NCBI RefSeq assembly: GCF_019969845.1
Contig: NZ_JAHXYR010000001.1
Location: 310,001 to 374,000, forward strand
Direction: 5' to 3'
Length of the DNA: 64,000 nucleotides
Origin: Sphingobacterium sp. GVS05A
Lineage (GTDB): Bacteria > Bacteroidota > Bacteroidia > Sphingobacteriales > Sphingobacteriaceae
Position 1 is the first letter of the stretch. The number at the start of each line of letters is the position of its first letter. Below the pieces are notes generated by a model, which ran no database searches, was not told the origin of the DNA, and worked only from the letters and a program-made list of their open reading frames with translations. A program made the position numbers and the translations under genes. Positions 1-9,301 of the stretch are shown here, piece after piece.

Positions 1-338
1 ACAAAAAGACTTTGTTGCGTTATCAGGGAGCGTGGCGACTGTATATCAATACGGAGATCTTGCCTAATTCACCTAAACGAATTGGTGAAATCTTGGAATT
101 ATCCGTTGTTTTTGATCCGACGGAGCGAAGCTTGGTTCCGCACCCCGAACTTGAGCAGGCATTGGCAGAAAATGAAGCAGCCAAAACTGTCTTTGACCGT
201 TTAGCACCATCAAAAAGAAAAGAGATTATCCGCTATATTTCTTTTTTAAAGACCGACGACAGCCGGCGTAAAAATATTGAAAAAGCAATTGGATTTTTGC
301 TTGGTAACAATCGATTTATTGGGCGCGAAAAACCATGA
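1..338 (+). CDS. YdeI/OmpD-associated (OmdA-type) family protein, 5'-truncated
   Basis: The reading frame is open to the left edge, so the true start lies outside the window; the TTG at 12 is only the first start-like codon in view. The visible ~110 residues have a small beta-rich DUF1905-like part (LRYQGAWRLYINTEIL) followed by a helical OmdA-like tail (ALAENEAAKTVFDRLAPSKR, then a stretch ending in a leucine-rich helix). In this family the tail follows the pattern 'alanine-rich helix, F..L.PS.RRE..R.I..AK...TR..RI'. The E. coli homologue YdeI has been linked to bacteriocin and peptide resistance, but the biochemical role is unknown. It ends 40 bp before the next gene on the same strand. Family assignment is fairly good; function is uncertain. 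Confidence 0.7.
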   Translation, partial: KKTLLRYQGAWRLYINTEILPNSPKRIGEILELSVVFDPTERSLVPHPELEQALAENEAAKTVFDRLAPSKRKEIIRYISFLKTDDSRRKNIEKAIGFLLGNNRFIGREKP

Positions 339-378
339 TAAAAAAGATTTATTGGAAGATTAGATCATAAAAAATAGA

Positions 379-1362
379 ATGGAAAATACAAAGGTAAGAT
401 GGGGGATCATTGGCTGCGGTGATGTGACAGAGAAAAAGAGCGGACCGGCATTCAATAAGGTTAAAGATAGTCAATTACTTGCTGTCATGCGCAGAGACGC
501 CACAAAAGCCGCCGATTATGCTCGGAGACACCAAGTTGCCCATTGGTATTCGAAGGTCGAGGACTTGTTGGACAATCCGGCATTGAATGCGATTTATATT
601 GCGACTCCACCGTCTTCGCATTATGACTATGTATTGAAGGCGCTAGAAGCCGGAAAGAATGTTTATGTGGAGAAACCTGTTACATTAAATGCGGATGAAG
701 CCGCATTATTGTTAGAGGCTGTTAGAAAAACAAGTGGCAAGCTCGTCGTTGCGCATTACCGAAGACAATTACCCTTGTTTCTCAAAGTTAAAGAATTGCT
801 AGAGGCAGGACAGATAGGTGCTATCCGAACCGTTCAACTTCGATTATGGCAGAGCCGGGCACCGGAATTGGTGACTAAAGGTGCAGCAGACTGGCGTACA
901 GACCCAGCGATATCGGGTGGTGGATATTTTTTTGATCTTGCACCACATCAATTGGATCTAATGCTGTATTTCTTTGGTGCACCTATTTCCTATAATGGAT
1001 TTAGCCAAATTCAGGATGCTGCAAGTGATGTTGCTGATCAAACAACTGGAACCATAGTGTTTGAGAATCAGATCATCTTTAACGGGAGCTGGTGTTTTAA
1101 TGTCCGATCAGAAGATAACATAGATTGCTGTGAAATTGTAGGTAGCCAGGGAAAAATCACCTTTTCGATATTTGGCAATTCCATCCTATTAAGATCCGAT
1201 CAGGGAGAAAAAGAATTCGTATTTGATCATCCTGAGCATATACAATATCCAATGATCGCGAGTACAGTTGCCTTTTTTGAAGGTAATGGGCCAAACCCTG
1301 CTTCGATGGAGGAAGCGCTGACTCTTATGAAAATCATTGATTGTTTTGCTGAAATAAAATAA
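379..1362 (+). CDS. Gfo/Idh/MocA family NAD(P)-dependent oxidoreductase (cytoplasmic)
   Basis: 327 residues, typical length. The N-terminal Rossmann fold shows the nucleotide-binding glycines (WGIIGCGDV, residues 8-16) and the family signature EKP at residues 98-100, whose lysine is catalytic. The C-terminal alpha/beta domain carries a D-x3-H pattern (DLAPHQLD, D186/H190) at the expected substrate-binding helix. There is no signal peptide, so it should act in the cytoplasm on a sugar, inositol or related polyol. The ATG at 379 puts the Rossmann strand at the normal distance from the N-terminus. A strong terminator hairpin follows. The exact substrate cannot be read from sequence. Confidence 0.88.
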   Translation: MENTKVRWGIIGCGDVTEKKSGPAFNKVKDSQLLAVMRRDATKAADYARRHQVAHWYSKVEDLLDNPALNAIYIATPPSSHYDYVLKALEAGKNVYVEKPVTLNADEAALLLEAVRKTSGKLVVAHYRRQLPLFLKVKELLEAGQIGAIRTVQLRLWQSRAPELVTKGAADWRTDPAISGGGYFFDLAPHQLDLMLYFFGAPISYNGFSQIQDAASDVADQTTGTIVFENQIIFNGSWCFNVRSEDNIDCCEIVGSQGKITFSIFGNSILLRSDQGEKEFVFDHPEHIQYPMIASTVAFFEGNGPNPASMEEALTLMKIIDCFAEIK

Positions 1363-1494
1363 GTGACTAGTGGTAGGCTAGCGATAGATTTCAATGTTTA
1401 TTAAGTGTCGATTCCTATGCTATGGTGGGTCGAAAATGAAGCCTAATGGTGGTCAGTATTTAGCCAAAGGACAGTTACAATATTGAATTTTCAA

Positions 1495-1549
1495 CTCTTA
1501 TAACAGAACAATCCTGAAGGAGAGTACTGTTATAGGAGTAATTTTTTTA
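1495..1549 (+). terminator. Rho-independent terminator after the Gfo/Idh/MocA gene
   Basis: A 12-bp stem (CTCTTATAACAG at 1495-1506 with CTGTTATAGGAG at 1527-1538, one G-U pair) encloses a 20-nt loop that can form a small inner hairpin. A run of seven T follows from about 1541. It separates the + strand gene from the convergent aldo/keto reductase. Confidence 0.75.
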
Positions 1550-1558
1550 TGTCTATAT

Positions 1559-2542
1559 CTAAATCTTAGACAAGGCAGTATTGATAAATGATAGCTCGTC
1601 TATTGTGAGGTCGATTGCTGTAGCTTCTGCATTTGCTATAGCCTGTTCAGCATTTCTGGCACCTGCCAATACAACAGTGACTGCCGGTTGTAGACTGGTC
1701 CAGCGTAACACAAGTTGTGAAAGACTGACGCCCTTATCAGATGCCACCGGACTAATGGTATCTAAGAAAGTTTTTACCTTTTTGAGATCAAATTGCTGAA
1801 AGTAGCCGTTGCGGTGATCATTTTCTTTCAATTTACCTTCATTAAAATATTTGCCTGTAAGCAGGCCACGTTCCATCGGGCTGTAAACAATAATGCCCAA
1901 ATCATGCTGTTGCGCATAAGGTACAAGATCTTGCTCAATACCTCGGTTTAACATGCTGTAACCGACCTGATTGCTCGCGATTTGGATCGAATTCTGAGCT
2001 TCAGAAACTTGTTCGACACTATAGTTGCTTACACCCGCTGCACGAATTTTTCCCTGCTGTAAAAGCAGATCTAAGGCTTCCATTGTTTCAGCAATGGCTG
2101 TGGTACTGTCTGGCCAATGGATTTGCAATAAGTCTATATAGTCCGTTTGCAGGCGTTTTAGGCTGTCTTCGACTTCTTTGATCACACTAGCTTTGGAGGC
2201 ATACCTGTAAACAGGGATAGTTTTGCCCTTTTCCTCAGCATCAAAGAAAGATTCACCTTTACCTTGATTACTTCCGTCCCATACCAACCCAAATTTGGTC
2301 AACAACTGAATTTTAGACCTATCGTAACCCTTTATCGCTTCGCCTATCATCTCCTCACTTAAACCGAAGCCGTAGAAAGGAGCTGTATCTAAGGTGGTAA
2401 CTCCATGATCGATGGAAGCCTTAACAGACTCGATAGAGTCTTTTTTCTCATTACCACCCCACATATTTCCACCAATGGCGAAAGCACCATAGGTAATTGC
2501 TGAAAGTTCTAAATCTGTTTTTCCTAATTTTCTGTATTCCAT
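1559..2542 (-). CDS. Aldo/keto reductase
   Basis: 327 residues, the normal size for a monomeric (alpha/beta)8 NADPH-dependent aldo/keto reductase. The catalytic tetrad is complete: D52 and Y57 in TTLDTAPFYG, K83 in LLTKFG, and H142 in LLQIHWPD. The N-terminal MEYRKLGKTDLELSAITYG is typical of the AKR11/AKR13-like bacterial group. No signal peptide, so cytoplasmic. It probably reduces aldehydes or sugar ketones; the specific substrate is unknown. It is divergent from the FAD dehydrogenase at 2841, and the ~300 bp between them carries a TACCTTTG -7 box for this gene. Confidence 0.92.
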   Translation of the reverse strand: MEYRKLGKTDLELSAITYGAFAIGGNMWGGNEKKDSIESVKASIDHGVTTLDTAPFYGFGLSEEMIGEAIKGYDRSKIQLLTKFGLVWDGSNQGKGESFFDAEEKGKTIPVYRYASKASVIKEVEDSLKRLQTDYIDLLQIHWPDSTTAIAETMEALDLLLQQGKIRAAGVSNYSVEQVSEAQNSIQIASNQVGYSMLNRGIEQDLVPYAQQHDLGIIVYSPMERGLLTGKYFNEGKLKENDHRNGYFQQFDLKKVKTFLDTISPVASDKGVSLSQLVLRWTSLQPAVTVVLAGARNAEQAIANAEATAIDLTIDELSFINTALSKI

Positions 2543-2637
2543 ATTTTGTTATTTTAACTTTTGTTACCCTCTGAATATTTTCATCAAATCAAAAAGGAGT
2601 GACTTACTCAATATTATTATTTGAGTTTGTGATGCAG

Positions 2638-2645
2638 CAAAGGTA
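2638..2645 (-). promoter_or_regulatory. Probable -7 promoter box (TACCTTTG) of the aldo/keto reductase
   Basis: On the minus strand the octamer TACCTTTG fits the Bacteroidetes -7 consensus TAnnTTTG and lies about 95 bp upstream of the start codon. No convincing -33 TTTG is seen at the usual spacing, so only half of the promoter is supported. Confidence 0.45.
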
Positions 2646-2840
2646 GAATAGTATTTTCTATCATTAAAATAAGTTAAATTGTATTTGTGTATAATTTTAA
2701 TTATAGTTTGTATTCCTTTTTCACAGGTTGAATTTTATTTCTCTTTGTACATCAGAAGAGAAAAGGTAAATTTAAGGGAACCAAAAATGAACTTACGTAC
2801 AAGAAGCCGTAAAGAAAATCGAATCCATTGATATAAACAT

Positions 2841-4535
2841 ATGCGGATAGAACAACAATTTAAACCTGATGCCATCATTATAGGGACTGGTCTGGCGGGA
2901 TTAACTGCGGCAATGGAAATTACCAATGCTGGAAAGAAGGTGCTTTTACTGGATCAGGAAACTGAAGAAAATATTGGAGGACAGGCTTTTTGGTCATTTG
3001 GAGGTCTATTTCTTATCAATTCACCACAGCAACGCCGCATGGGAATCAAAGACTCCCTGGAGCTGGCGCAGCAAGACTGGTTGGGGACCGCAGGATTTGA
3101 TCGAACCGAAGATTATTGGCCCCGTCAATGGGCGGAAGCCTACCTAAAATTTGCTGCTGGCGAGAAATACGCGTATGTGACCAAGCTAGGTGTTAAATTT
3201 ATGTTTATGGTAGGCTGGGCTGAACGCGGAGATGGCAGTGCTTCTGGTCATGGCAATTCGGTTCCCAGGTTCCATGTGAGTTGGGGAACCGGAACAGGGG
3301 TGGTCAGGCCATTTATAGAAAAAGCTTATGCTGCCGAAAAAAGCGGGCTATTACAATTTAAATTTAGGCATCGCGTGACGAAGCTAATAACGGAAAATAA
3401 CACTGTAACAGGAGTGTTCGGCGATATTTTAGAAGCTGATGCTCAGCAAAGGGGGGCAGCGACCAATAGAAATGTCATCGACACATTTGAGTACCGTGCC
3501 CCAGATGTTATCATAGCTTCGGGTGGACTTGGAGCCAACCATGAGCTGGTCCGGAAGAATTGGCCTGAACGATTGGGAAAAGCACCAGCACAGATGATCT
3601 CAGGAGTTCCAGCCTATGTGGATGGAAAGATGATCGGTATAGCCGAAGAAGTCGGGGCACACACGATCAATAAAGACCGTATGTGGCATTATACAGAAGG
3701 TATCCAGAACTGGAATCCGATTTGGCCCAATCATGGTATCCGTATCCTGCCCGGCCCCTCCTCACTTTGGTTTGACGCAAAAGGAAATAGACTTCCAGCA
3801 CCATTCTTACCAGGGTTTGACACCTTAGGTACCCTAAAGCATATCCAAGATAGTGGGTATTCATATTCATGGTTTATTCTGACACAAAAAATCATCAAAA
3901 AAGAATTTGCACTTTCCGGTTCCGAACAAAACCCAGATATCACCAATAGGGACTATAAACTTTTCCTCAAACGAATTTTTGGTAAAAAGGCCCCAGGTCC
4001 AGTTGAAGCGTTTAAGGAGAATGGAGTCGATTTTATCGTATCAGATACATTGTCGGAATTGGTACGCAAAATGAACCTCCTGTCTGGCGATGATCTGTTA
4101 AATTATGAATCTATTAAATCACAGATCGTAGCAAGAGATCGGCAATTGGATAACAAATTCTCTAAAGACACGCAGGTCAATTATATCCGTAGTACGCGGA
4201 AATATCTTGGTGATAGATTAGGCCGGGTTTCGGCTCCGCATAAGATATTGGACCCAAAGAATGGACCATTGATTGCCGTACGGCTCCATGTGCTGACGCG
4301 TAAGACGTTGGGCGGGCTTAAAACCAATCTTGATGCGCAGGTTTTGACGATGGATGATGATACTATTGAAGGATTGTATGCAGTTGGTGAGGTGGCAGGT
4401 TTTGGAGGCGGTGGTATGCACGGGTACAGAGCACTGGAAGGGACATTTTTGGGTGGTTGTATTTTTTCTGGGATGAAAGCGGGAAAACATATTGCTGGTA
4501 AAGCCCATCGCCAAAACCCAGTAGTTTCTCGTTAA
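2841..4535 (+). CDS. FAD-binding dehydrogenase, KsdD/fumarate-reductase-flavoprotein-like
   Basis: 564 residues. The N-terminal dinucleotide-binding motif is clear (IIIGTGLAGLTAA, glycines 15, 17 and 20), followed by an acidic residue ending beta-2 (LLLDQE) and the GGQAFWSFGG segment of this flavoprotein group. Near the C-terminus GLYAVGEVAGFGGGGMHG is the second FAD-binding element, with GTFLGGCIFSG after it. The protein belongs to the FAD_binding_2 family (3-ketosteroid delta1-dehydrogenase and fumarate reductase flavoproteins), in the branch usually annotated simply as FAD-binding dehydrogenase. It has no signal peptide. It is followed on the same strand by a Gfo/Idh/MocA protein and an alpha-fucosidase, so sugar or glycoside oxidation is possible, but that is inference from neighbours. 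Confidence 0.85.
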   Translation: MRIEQQFKPDAIIIGTGLAGLTAAMEITNAGKKVLLLDQETEENIGGQAFWSFGGLFLINSPQQRRMGIKDSLELAQQDWLGTAGFDRTEDYWPRQWAEAYLKFAAGEKYAYVTKLGVKFMFMVGWAERGDGSASGHGNSVPRFHVSWGTGTGVVRPFIEKAYAAEKSGLLQFKFRHRVTKLITENNTVTGVFGDILEADAQQRGAATNRNVIDTFEYRAPDVIIASGGLGANHELVRKNWPERLGKAPAQMISGVPAYVDGKMIGIAEEVGAHTINKDRMWHYTEGIQNWNPIWPNHGIRILPGPSSLWFDAKGNRLPAPFLPGFDTLGTLKHIQDSGYSYSWFILTQKIIKKEFALSGSEQNPDITNRDYKLFLKRIFGKKAPGPVEAFKENGVDFIVSDTLSELVRKMNLLSGDDLLNYESIKSQIVARDRQLDNKFSKDTQVNYIRSTRKYLGDRLGRVSAPHKILDPKNGPLIAVRLHVLTRKTLGGLKTNLDAQVLTMDDDTIEGLYAVGEVAGFGGGGMHGYRALEGTFLGGCIFSGMKAGKHIAGKAHRQNPVVSR

Positions 4536-4690
4536 TGCCTTCAAAACCTTAACGATGACACATGGATTGTCGTTATTTTGCCTAATCTTCAAGATTAAAT
4601 CTTATATTAGTTATTTCTAGGGAAAGTGCTGCATGAATCGTCTTTACTAAAAAGATAGTAGAGCAAAATCAAAATAAACCAAACTAAGCA

Positions 4691-5974
4691 ATGAAAAGAA
4701 AAGATTTTATCCGTAATGCAGGGATTCTTACTGCCTCAACATTATTTGCGAATACACGTGTTTTCGGTTTTCAATCTGAACTTATTCGTGTTGGACTGAT
4801 TGGTGTAAACGGTATGGGCTGGTCCAATCTAAATGCGATATTGAAAGTCCCCGGTGTCCAATGTACAGCACTTTGTGACGTAGATGAAAATATACTCAGC
4901 AACCGAGTGGAGGAATTAAAAAAACGAAATATTACAGTCAAAACCTATATTGATTATAAAGATTTGCTTAAAGCAACTGATGTGGATGTTGTTATCATAG
5001 CCACACCCGACCATTGGCATTGCTTGCAGATGGTAGATGCTGTTGCAGCAGGCAAGGACGTATATGTTGAAAAACCTATTGGAAACTCCATTCGGGAATG
5101 TGAAGTCATGGTTGCTGCTGCGAAAAAATATAACCGTGTTGTACAGGTGGGGCAATGGCAACGTAGTCAACAGCATTTCAGAGATGCAATGGCATTTGTA
5201 CATGGTGGAAAACTGGGTAAAATCCGTTTGGTCAAAGCTTGGGCTTATCAAGGTTGGATGAAGAGTATTCCTGTGTTGGCAGATGCCGCCGTTCCTGCGG
5301 GTGTTCATTATGACAAGTGGCTGGGACCAGCTCCAAAACGGGCTTTCAATCCCAATCGTTTTCATTTCAATTTTAGGTGGTATTGGGACTACGCTGGTGG
5401 CTTGATGACAGATTGGGGAGTCCATATGTTGGATTATGCCTTGATCGGGATGAAGGTTTCTGATCCGGTATCCATTATGGCTGCCGGAGGGAAGTTTGCT
5501 TATCCCGATGATGCAGCCGAAACACCGGATAGTTTAACAACAGTGTATGAGTTTGATGGATTCAATGTCCAATGGGAACAGGCAACAGGAATAGATCTTG
5601 GTCCCTATCAAAAAACACATGGTGTCGCTTTTATCGGTAACAACGGTACGTTGGTCGTTAATCGTGAAGGCTGGGAGGTTATTCCTGAAAAAGGACGTAT
5701 GGAAGCTGTTGCTTTTCAACCTTCAAAAGATAATGGGCTCGATAAACATATGGTCAATTTTATAACGGCAGTTCGAAATAAATCCAGTGAAGGACTTCAT
5801 GCGCCGATCGAAGCGGGTGCCCATATTGCCATTTTCTCTCAAATGGGAAATATTGCTTATCGTAGCAAGAAAAAATTGTTTTGGGATAAAAATAAGCGAA
5901 CTTTCAATGATAGGGAGGCAGATCGTTACTTGGCTAAAAGTTATCAAAATGGGTATAGTATGCCTAAGGTATAA
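4691..5974 (+). CDS. Exported Gfo/Idh/MocA family oxidoreductase
   Basis: 427 residues. The N-terminus MKRKDFIRNAGILTASTLFA resembles a Tat-like signal (basic KRK-D-F-I, then a hydrophobic stretch), though a strict RR pair is absent. The Rossmann motif GLIGVNGMGWSN follows at residues 35-46, and the EKP signature is E127-P129. The C-terminal domain has the WYWDYAGGLMTDWGVHMLDY motif typical of the secreted branch of this family. These proteins bind NAD(H) tightly and act on sugars; relatives include GH109 enzymes and 3-keto-glycoside-processing enzymes, but the specific activity here is not known. It lies 33 bp before the fucosidase and probably shares its transcript, suggesting a role in processing fucosylated glycosides. 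Confidence 0.88.
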   Translation: MKRKDFIRNAGILTASTLFANTRVFGFQSELIRVGLIGVNGMGWSNLNAILKVPGVQCTALCDVDENILSNRVEELKKRNITVKTYIDYKDLLKATDVDVVIIATPDHWHCLQMVDAVAAGKDVYVEKPIGNSIRECEVMVAAAKKYNRVVQVGQWQRSQQHFRDAMAFVHGGKLGKIRLVKAWAYQGWMKSIPVLADAAVPAGVHYDKWLGPAPKRAFNPNRFHFNFRWYWDYAGGLMTDWGVHMLDYALIGMKVSDPVSIMAAGGKFAYPDDAAETPDSLTTVYEFDGFNVQWEQATGIDLGPYQKTHGVAFIGNNGTLVVNREGWEVIPEKGRMEAVAFQPSKDNGLDKHMVNFITAVRNKSSEGLHAPIEAGAHIAIFSQMGNIAYRSKKKLFWDKNKRTFNDREADRYLAKSYQNGYSMPKV

Positions 5975-6007
5975 TGTTGTGCCCAGATGTATCAAAAGTT
6001 TTTATAG

Positions 6008-7774
6008 ATGAGTTTTAAAAAGATTGTATTGGGGACAGTAATCAGTGCGATATGCACGCAGGATGTCCTTGCGCAACGAATGGAAGAGATGTGGGATGGT
6101 GCTGGCGGGAAAGGTGCTGTTTCACAAAATAGGGGAAAGTTGTTTCGAGAGGGGAAATATGCCCTATTTATTCATTGGGGTATCTATTCCCAATTAGCAA
6201 ATAAATGGCAGGGAAAAACCTTTTATGGAATAGGAGAATGGCTTATGAACAAGAGTATGGCGAATATTTCGCCTGCAGAATATAAGTTGGCAGCATCTTC
6301 CTTTCATCCGGATCACTTTGATGCCAAAGCGATCGTAAAGTTGGCAAAAGATGCTGGAATGCGTTATATCGTTATTACCAGTAAACACCATGACGGATTT
6401 TCGATGTTTCATTCGAAAGTAAACCCATTCAATATTGTCGATGCGACGGATTTTAAACGTGATCCAATGATCGAATTGGCACAAGCTTGTAAAGAAGGCA
6501 GCATCGGTTTTGGATTTTATTATTCTCAAAATCAGGATTGGACTTATCCCGGTGGAAACGGTGGACCAAAGGTTGATGCACAGGGGAAAGCGAAATCTTT
6601 TGACGATTACTTTTGGGAGAAATGCTATCCTGAGGTGCAGCAAATTACAACAGGCTATGGTCCTATAGAACTGGTATGGTTTGATACGCCGGGTGGAATG
6701 GATAAAAAATATGCACAGAAGCTTGTTGAACTGGTACACAAGAATCAACCGGGAGCCTATGTGTCAGGAAGGGTAGGGCATGGGCTTGGAGATTATTCTA
6801 CTCTTGGTGACATGGAAGTGCCTCGGGAGAATGTGGATGGCATTTGGGAAACGGTTGATGTGACTAATGATTCCTGGGGCTATGCTTGGTATGACAATAA
6901 TTGGAAGAGTAGCCAGGAGATATTACAACGAACACTATCAACTGTCGCACGGGGGGGAACATACATGCTGAATGTAGGCCCGAAACCGGATGGTTCTATT
7001 CCGGATCAGGCGGGTTTGGCTCTGCGCAATGCCGGTGCTTGGATCAAGCGTTATCCCGAGACGGTTTATGGTGCGCAAGCATCACCCTGGAAGCATGCTT
7101 TGTCTTGGGGAGATGCTACCGTACAAGGGGATCGCATTTCCTTACTGGTTTATGATTGGCCTACTGATGGAGCCTTATATGTTCCGGGGTTGACCACAGG
7201 GATTCAGTCCATTGAACTCCTGGGTTCGAAAGATCAAGGAAAATTGAATTATACACTTGAAAAGGACTGGCTTAAAATTGACATTCCGAAAGTTGCTCCC
7301 GAAAAGATGGTATCTGTCATCGAGATTAAGTTAAGTGGTACACCTCAGGTCGAAAAAATGCTGGGGGTTGATCCGGTTCTGGAAACGATTATCCCAGTTG
7401 ATTTTGGAGAAGTGGAGGGTTGTAATAAAGAAGGGAAATCGTGGATGGAAAAATTTGGTGAATGGAAACATGTTGTTCAGGTCAGTAAATGGACAGAAAA
7501 AAGTAAGTTCTCCTATGAAATAGCTGTTAAAAAACCGGGTTATTATCAGGTGGATATGAATTATGCAGGCGAAGGAAGGGTGGTATGGCGTATTGAAAAT
7601 TCAGCGGGCGAGGTTGTTCAAAACCAACAAGAGTCGGCCCATGTCTATAACTGGTATCCTTGGGGCTGGATGAAATTTGAAAATGCCGGACGATATAAAA
7701 TAACTGTTTCGTTGATCGAAGGCAATGGTGATAAGGCGAGTCTGACTGCGCTTCGGTTTAAATATGTGGAATAG
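6008..7774 (+). CDS. GH29 alpha-L-fucosidase, secreted
   Basis: 588 residues with a short N-terminal signal peptide (cleavage likely after VLAQ, residue ~23). The GH29 catalytic (alpha/beta)8 domain covers about 45-350: YALFIHWGIYS (51-61), the SKHHDGFSMFHS segment (125-136), and the nucleophile region ELVWFDTPGG with Asp226. ETVDVTNDSWGY (281-292) and ARGGTYMLNVGPKPDG (314-329) are further family landmarks. About 230 C-terminal residues form beta-rich domains. The enzyme should remove alpha-linked L-fucose in the periplasm or at the cell surface. The general acid cannot be fixed by eye, which is normal for this family. It is the last gene of a probable operon with the exported Gfo/Idh/MocA protein. 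Confidence 0.93.
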   Translation: MSFKKIVLGTVISAICTQDVLAQRMEEMWDGAGGKGAVSQNRGKLFREGKYALFIHWGIYSQLANKWQGKTFYGIGEWLMNKSMANISPAEYKLAASSFHPDHFDAKAIVKLAKDAGMRYIVITSKHHDGFSMFHSKVNPFNIVDATDFKRDPMIELAQACKEGSIGFGFYYSQNQDWTYPGGNGGPKVDAQGKAKSFDDYFWEKCYPEVQQITTGYGPIELVWFDTPGGMDKKYAQKLVELVHKNQPGAYVSGRVGHGLGDYSTLGDMEVPRENVDGIWETVDVTNDSWGYAWYDNNWKSSQEILQRTLSTVARGGTYMLNVGPKPDGSIPDQAGLALRNAGAWIKRYPETVYGAQASPWKHALSWGDATVQGDRISLLVYDWPTDGALYVPGLTTGIQSIELLGSKDQGKLNYTLEKDWLKIDIPKVAPEKMVSVIEIKLSGTPQVEKMLGVDPVLETIIPVDFGEVEGCNKEGKSWMEKFGEWKHVVQVSKWTEKSKFSYEIAVKKPGYYQVDMNYAGEGRVVWRIENSAGEVVQNQQESAHVYNWYPWGWMKFENAGRYKITVSLIEGNGDKASLTALRFKYVE

Positions 7775-7800
7775 GAAGGGGGGATTTGCGAAGATGGGTA

Positions 7801-8271
7801 TTACTTTCGATACTTACTCATCAAAAACCGGATTAGTCCGGCCATCGCTTTAAAGGCAAGTAAGCCTAGGACTGTACCCAAAATAATCCCTAGGACGAGG
7901 CCGATTAGAATGGACATGTTGTTGCTGCTCCAGTCATAAACTGCATTTAGGAAAATGCAAAATATAACGGAAACAATGCTACTGCCCAATATGGCTGAGG
8001 AAAGAAATAAGGTTTTGAAACCTTTGGTTATGGACCGCTGTTGTAATCCGACGATAACAGATGTTGAAATAATGCCCGCACTAATGAGTAGGATGATTGT
8101 TACGATAAAAAGTAAGCCAAGAAGGATGCTTATTACCGCGAGTACCAGAAAAACAAGTGAGCCCATCAGGAGCAAGGTCGCTATAAAATTATCATCGTTC
8201 CGGAAAGAATCTATTAGATAAAAATGATCGGATAGCTGTCGAAATAGTAATGTATATAATAATTCTTGCAT
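7801..8271 (-). CDS. Small integral membrane protein, unknown function
   Basis: 156 residues with about four hydrophobic segments (roughly residues 30-50, 50-75, 88-110 and 120-145), the third and fourth separated by a short polar loop with the sequence DWSSNN. The ATG start is at 8271. Its stop is only 26 bp from the stop of the convergent fucosidase. No recognisable catalytic motif is visible; the glycine-rich last segment (LGIILGTVLGLL) suggests helix packing. I do not recognise the family. Confidence 0.6.
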   Translation of the reverse strand: MQELLYTLLFRQLSDHFYLIDSFRNDDNFIATLLLMGSLVFLVLAVISILLGLLFIVTIILLISAGIISTSVIVGLQQRSITKGFKTLFLSSAILGSSIVSVIFCIFLNAVYDWSSNNMSILIGLVLGIILGTVLGLLAFKAMAGLIRFLMSKYRK

Positions 8272-8488
8272 TATTTTAATTTAGTTAATCTTACAGCTTT
8301 ATCTTGTTTTAATGATTGCTTTGTGCTAACTAAATTACTTGTTTATCTTAATATTTGAAAGGTTGTTGTTTTATTTGTTTTATTCTTGATTTAATTCTTC
8401 TGCTGTTTTTTTCGGTGTTCTCCCACTGTCGAATCCGCTGATAAATAGATAAGCAAGTAGGAAGAAGAGCAGTAAAATGGTGCTGATT

Positions 8489-9301
8489 TTACTGCATGAT
8501 TAGATTAATTCTCTCAATAGAATCTTCGTTTTCAAGGAAATCAATATAAGGGATCAGGGGCTCAATATCCTGCTTGTCCATTGTTTCTAAATCATCAAAT
8601 AAAGCCTCTACAAATTCGTTACAGAAGGATTTACCAAAACTGTAGTCTCTGATTCTTGTTAAATCATCATAATTGATCTCCGTTGCGTTCAGGTTCAGCA
8701 CCTCTTCAGGAATCTCATAATCACCATCAGCTGGATAGCCGATATATCTGAACATTTTTTCTTTCCATACCCGAAATAGAATCTGATGTGAGACGTGGTT
8801 TCCGAAGTATTTAAATACCTGAGAAAGAAGTACGGCTGCTGTTTCTTTTTCGAAGGTGCCCGAAATGCTTTTATCAAGTAATTCGGCATAATCCATGAAA
8901 ATGGAACAGTTGAACCGGAAATCAAAGTGAGAAGTCAACATAGAAACTACATTGTCTTTGCCCTGGGTTCGTAGTAATTGTCTTGCTGCTAATGAGGTGA
9001 GGTTGTGCTTTTGCTCGTGGCCGTGGTTATCGGGGATGAGTACGATATGGTCCTTGTCCAGAAGGGAGATAACGAATTTCCAATCTTCAGGCCTTTTGAG
9101 GATTTTACAGTTGTGGGCTAAGTAACCGTTCCGCTTGGGATCCGATTTCTTGTCTCCGACTATTACCTCACCAGGCTGGATAATATGCTCTGGAGGGATT
9201 TTAAACCTGCGTATATGCACAAAGAGTTCTTCTCCGGAAGGTAACGCAAGGGTACCAAATCCTTTGTTATTGTCGAACCATTTGACAGCGCCGATAAACA
9301 T
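8489..9301 (-). CDS. Cold-shock-domain protein with an unknown C-terminal extension
   Basis: About 270 residues from the ATG at 9301, which places the cold-shock domain at the very N-terminus (FIGAVKWFDNNKGFGTL). An in-frame TTG 24 bp upstream is less likely. RNP1-like KGFGTL and RNP2-like LFVHI are both present, so single-stranded nucleic-acid binding is expected. The following ~190 residues are mostly helical and acidic and match nothing I recognise; a segment with many aromatic residues (FRVWKEKMFRYIGYPADGDY) sits in the middle. Classical Csp proteins are ~70 residues, so this is a fusion or accessory type. Role unknown; RNA chaperone activity is inferred only for the N-terminal part. Confidence 0.75.
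   Translation of the reverse strand: MFIGAVKWFDNNKGFGTLALPSGEELFVHIRRFKIPPEHIIQPGEVIVGDKKSDPKRNGYLAHNCKILKRPEDWKFVISLLDKDHIVLIPDNHGHEQKHNLTSLAARQLLRTQGKDNVVSMLTSHFDFRFNCSIFMDYAELLDKSISGTFEKETAAVLLSQVFKYFGNHVSHQILFRVWKEKMFRYIGYPADGDYEIPEEVLNLNATEINYDDLTRIRDYSFGKSFCNEFVEALFDDLETMDKQDIEPLIPYIDFLENEDSIERINLIMQ

Noticed and set aside
6194..6748. 184-residue open frame antisense to the fucosidase
   Set aside because: It overlaps the catalytic domain of a well-supported GH29 gene and resembles nothing.
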